NCBI RefSeq assembly: GCF_008691045.1
Contig: NZ_VMSO01000002.1
Span: 124,001-188,000 of the forward strand
Length of the DNA: 64,000 bases
Direction of reading: 5' to 3'
From: Mediterraneibacter catenae
GTDB taxonomy: Bacteria > Bacillota > Clostridia > Lachnospirales > Lachnospiraceae
This document shows, piece after piece, positions 61,891 to 64,000 of this stretch. Below the pieces are notes generated by a model that was not told the DNA's origin, made no database searches, and saw nothing but the letters and a program-made list of their open reading frames with translations. The position numbers were made by a program, and so were the translations under genes. The first letter of the stretch is position 1; each line of letters begins with the position of its first letter.

Positions 61891-62178
61891 ATGGAAAAAG
61901 AACAGCTTAGAGAACGACTCGCATCGGCTGCAAGTATGCCGAAAGATGTTGTCATGAAAGCGGCGGTCGTTACCGCCGTTGGAAATTTTGAAGTATGTAT
62001 TGAGAATTACAGGGGAATAACGGAATATACAGAATGCCTTGTCCGGGTGCAGACAAAGGGCGGGCAGATACGTCTGAGCGGAAAGGGCCTCCGGGTGGAG
62101 TACTATACAAATGATGAGATGAAAATCACCGGCAGAATAGAAAGTATCGAATTTGCTGACGGGAGGAATAAGGAATGA
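61891..62178 (+). CDS. yqfC: Sporulation protein YqfC
   Basis: YabP/YqfC-family protein, 95 residues: MPKDVVMKAAVVTAVGNFEVCIENYRGITEY in pieces (about 15-45) and VQTKGGQIRLSGKGLRVEYY. It works with YqfD in sporulation (sigma-E regulon in Bacillus); its exact task is unknown. The ATG at 61891 sits just after a terminator T-run and lacks a good ribosome site; a GTG in frame at 61879 is an alternative start. It overlaps yqfD by four bases (ATGA). Confidence 0.85.
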   Translation: MEKEQLRERLASAASMPKDVVMKAAVVTAVGNFEVCIENYRGITEYTECLVRVQTKGGQIRLSGKGLRVEYYTNDEMKITGRIESIEFADGRNKE

Positions 62179-63464
62179 TCCGTTCATTCATACGTTATCT
62201 CAGAGGATATGTGAAGATACGCGTCCGGGGATTCTCTCCGGAAAGGTTTCTCAATATGTGTTCATATCATAATATATATATTTGGGGACTGTCGCCTGTC
62301 AGGAACGGCTACGAAATGTATCTGAGCATAGCAGATTTCAGGAGGCTAAAGCCGCTGGCAAAGAAGACGCAAACCAAGATCTCACTGACAGAACGATGGG
62401 GATTTCCGTTCTTTCTCTTTCATTACAGGAAGAGAAAATTGTTTTTTCTCGGACTGTTTTTGTGCATTGCCCTGCTGAAGATATATTCGCTGTTCATATG
62501 GGATATCCATTTCGAGGGAAATGAGAAATGGCCGGACGAAACGCTGGCAGAATACTTAAAAAGCGAGGGTGTTGCGCCGTTTATGCTGAAAAGTGAGGTG
62601 GACTGCCCGGGTATTGTAAAAAATATCAGAAAAGAATATAATGATATAGTTTGGGTCTCTGCATCGGTGGACGGGAGCCGGCTGAAGATCCAGATCAAAG
62701 AAAATGAGGATACACTCCTGACTGATACGGACAGCAGGAAAGAAAGTTCATCAGACAATATGGATGATGCAGCACAGGAACAGCATCCGACTGATCTGAT
62801 CGCCTCATCTGACGGAGTTATAACAAGTATTGTAACCCGCGCCGGAGTCCCGCAGGTACATGTGGGAGATCAGGTGGAAAAGGGCGACATCCTGGTCCTT
62901 GGCAGAGTGGATGTGGTAAATGACAGCGGAGAGGTGACCGGATATCAGTATCAGCAGTCGGATGCCGATATATTTGCGGACACAGAGCTTGAATATACGA
63001 ACAGTATCTCCCGGGTTTATCAGGAAAAGGTCTATGATGACAGGACAAAATATCAGCCGTATATACGGATCGGAGACTTTACGTTCTCCATCGGCAGCAT
63101 TTCCAATGAATACGAACACAGTGAAATCTCTGTGACAGAGCGGCAGGTCAAGGCCGGGGAAAACTTTTATCTGCCTCTTTCTTTCGGAATAAAGAAAGCT
63201 GTATCTTACACATTTGAGAAAAAAAAGTATACAGATCAGGAGATTCGGGAAATCTTAAGTGCAGATTTTCAGCAGTTTTGTAAAGATTTGGATGAAAAAG
63301 GTATTCAAATCAGAGAAAATAGTGTTAAAATACATCTGTATGCCGATTCAGCCAGTGCTGCGGGCACACTTTATCTGAATGAGAGGATAACAGAAGAGGC
63401 GGATACAGAAATATTAACGATCGAAAGGAAAGAAACAGATGAGTCTGTCGGAACTGATGATTGA
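62175..63464 (+). CDS. yqfD: Sporulation protein YqfD
   Basis: The 429-residue membrane protein has an N-terminal part with CSYHNIYIWGLSPVRNGYEMYLS in pieces and one membrane helix (about 90-108). After it lies a large extracellular or inter-membrane part that shows a POTRA-like start (IHFEGNEKWPDETLAEYLKSEG in pieces). It also has IASSDGVITSIVTRAGVPQVHVGDQVEKGD in pieces and the C-terminal EEADTEILTIERKE. It is sigma-E-controlled in Bacillus and required for efficient sporulation. The gene overlaps phoH by 26 bases. Confidence 0.88.
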   Translation: MIRSFIRYLRGYVKIRVRGFSPERFLNMCSYHNIYIWGLSPVRNGYEMYLSIADFRRLKPLAKKTQTKISLTERWGFPFFLFHYRKRKLFFLGLFLCIALLKIYSLFIWDIHFEGNEKWPDETLAEYLKSEGVAPFMLKSEVDCPGIVKNIRKEYNDIVWVSASVDGSRLKIQIKENEDTLLTDTDSRKESSSDNMDDAAQEQHPTDLIASSDGVITSIVTRAGVPQVHVGDQVEKGDILVLGRVDVVNDSGEVTGYQYQQSDADIFADTELEYTNSISRVYQEKVYDDRTKYQPYIRIGDFTFSIGSISNEYEHSEISVTERQVKAGENFYLPLSFGIKKAVSYTFEKKKYTDQEIREILSADFQQFCKDLDEKGIQIRENSVKIHLYADSASAAGTLYLNERITEEADTEILTIERKETDESVGTDD

Positions 63465-64000
63465 TATACCGGCCGAACACGAAGCAAATGTATTCGGCCA
63501 GTTTGACACATATGCAAAGAAACTTGAACGTACCTTCCATGTCACACTGATCGCCCGTGACGGAAGTACAAAGATCGTAGGAGAGACAAATGCTGCCGAG
63601 AAAGCCCGGAGGGTGATGATGCAGCTCCTGGAACTCTCAAAAAGGGGAAACACGATCACAGAACAAAATGTAGATTATGCGATCTCCCTTGTCTTTGAAG
63701 ACCAGGAAGAAGGAATCGTGGAGATCGACAGAGAACTGATCTGCCATACACTTCAGGGTAAGCCGATCAAGCCGAAGACGCTGGGGCAGAAGAAGTATGT
63801 TGATGCGATAAGGAAGGATATGATTACATTCGGACTGGGCCCTGCGGGTACCGGCAAGACCTATCTTGCCATGGCTATGGCGATCACTGCGTTCAAGCGC
63901 AATGAAGTGGGCAGGATCATTCTTACCCGCCCGGCGATCGAGGCCGGAGAGAAGCTGGGATTTCTGCCCGGCGATCTGCAGAGCAAGATCGATCCTTATC
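63439..64000 (+). CDS. PhoH family ATPase, cut by the window end
   Basis: The N-terminal 187 residues are seen: an RNA-binding-like KH-type section (about 20-85), then GQKKYVDAIRKD and the Walker A FGLGPAGTGKTYLAMAMAI. LTRPAIEAGEKLGFLPGDLQ (in pieces) follows. The order yqfC-yqfD-phoH is also that of Bacillus (yqfC, yqfD, phoH, yqfF). The rest lies beyond 64000. Confidence 0.92.
   Translation, partial: MSLSELMIDIPAEHEANVFGQFDTYAKKLERTFHVTLIARDGSTKIVGETNAAEKARRVMMQLLELSKRGNTITEQNVDYAISLVFEDQEEGIVEIDRELICHTLQGKPIKPKTLGQKKYVDAIRKDMITFGLGPAGTGKTYLAMAMAITAFKRNEVGRIILTRPAIEAGEKLGFLPGDLQSKIDPY

Overview
The window looks like a chromosomal segment of a spore-forming anaerobe of the class Clostridia, most likely Lachnospiraceae. 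The basis is a moderate-GC core carrying sporulation genes (SpoVAF, SpoIIIE/FtsK with TepA, YqfC/YqfD, a spore-photoproduct-lyase-like radical SAM protein), Rex, NfnAB, acetogen-type one-carbon genes (fhs, folD) and strong AGGAGG ribosome sites. The family assignment is inference. No rRNA, tRNA or CRISPR array was seen.

Layout. 0-1.7 kb: a scar in which an AraC regulator and a divergent GH3 beta-glucosidase are both cut at their 5' ends. 1.9-8.1 kb: an aminotransferase, an FMN hydroxyacid oxidase, dUTPase, a monofunctional transglycosylase, SpoVAF and DegV. 8.14-8.74 kb: a gene-free stretch between convergent genes, filled by two very long imperfect foldbacks. 8.7-14.8 kb: an ABC-F ATPase, then rex-nnr-alr-mazF. 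14.9-29.8 kb: YebC, a CFI-box protein, MetY, TepA-FtsK, fhs-folD-TPR protein, an alcohol dehydrogenase, NfnAB and an AlkD-like protein. 29.9-33.8 kb: an FKBP-like protein, HelD, a broken FAD oxidoreductase and rlmH.

33.8-46.3 kb is an AT-rich accessory island. It begins at the 3' end of rlmH, where about 180 bp (the last rlmH codons plus the downstream leader) is repeated on the far side of a DUF3990/partner gene pair. This resembles the attL/attR arrangement of elements that integrate in rlmH. The island also holds a QueG-like protein, several small orphan genes (DUF4160, a DUF4304-like protein, other immunity-like proteins), two complementary halves of IS4-type elements, a transposase-less element with repeated ends, an intact IS1634 element, and two convergent secreted paralogs. 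The paralogs share a signal peptide, acidic linker and wall-binding repeats but carry different C-terminal enzymes: a transglutaminase-like domain and an L,D-transpeptidase.

46.3-64 kb returns to core-like DNA: a lipoprotein, NUDIX, GrpB, a P1 peptidase, radical SAM, a coiled-coil protein, alcohol dehydrogenase, nitrilase, a three-gene membrane/secreted set, an AAA ATPase, a HAD hydrolase that has lost its catalytic N-terminus, an HD protein, a ferredoxin-type aldo/keto reductase, flavin reductase, DUF89 and Dabb genes, and the sporulation run yqfC-yqfD-phoH, with phoH cut by the window end.
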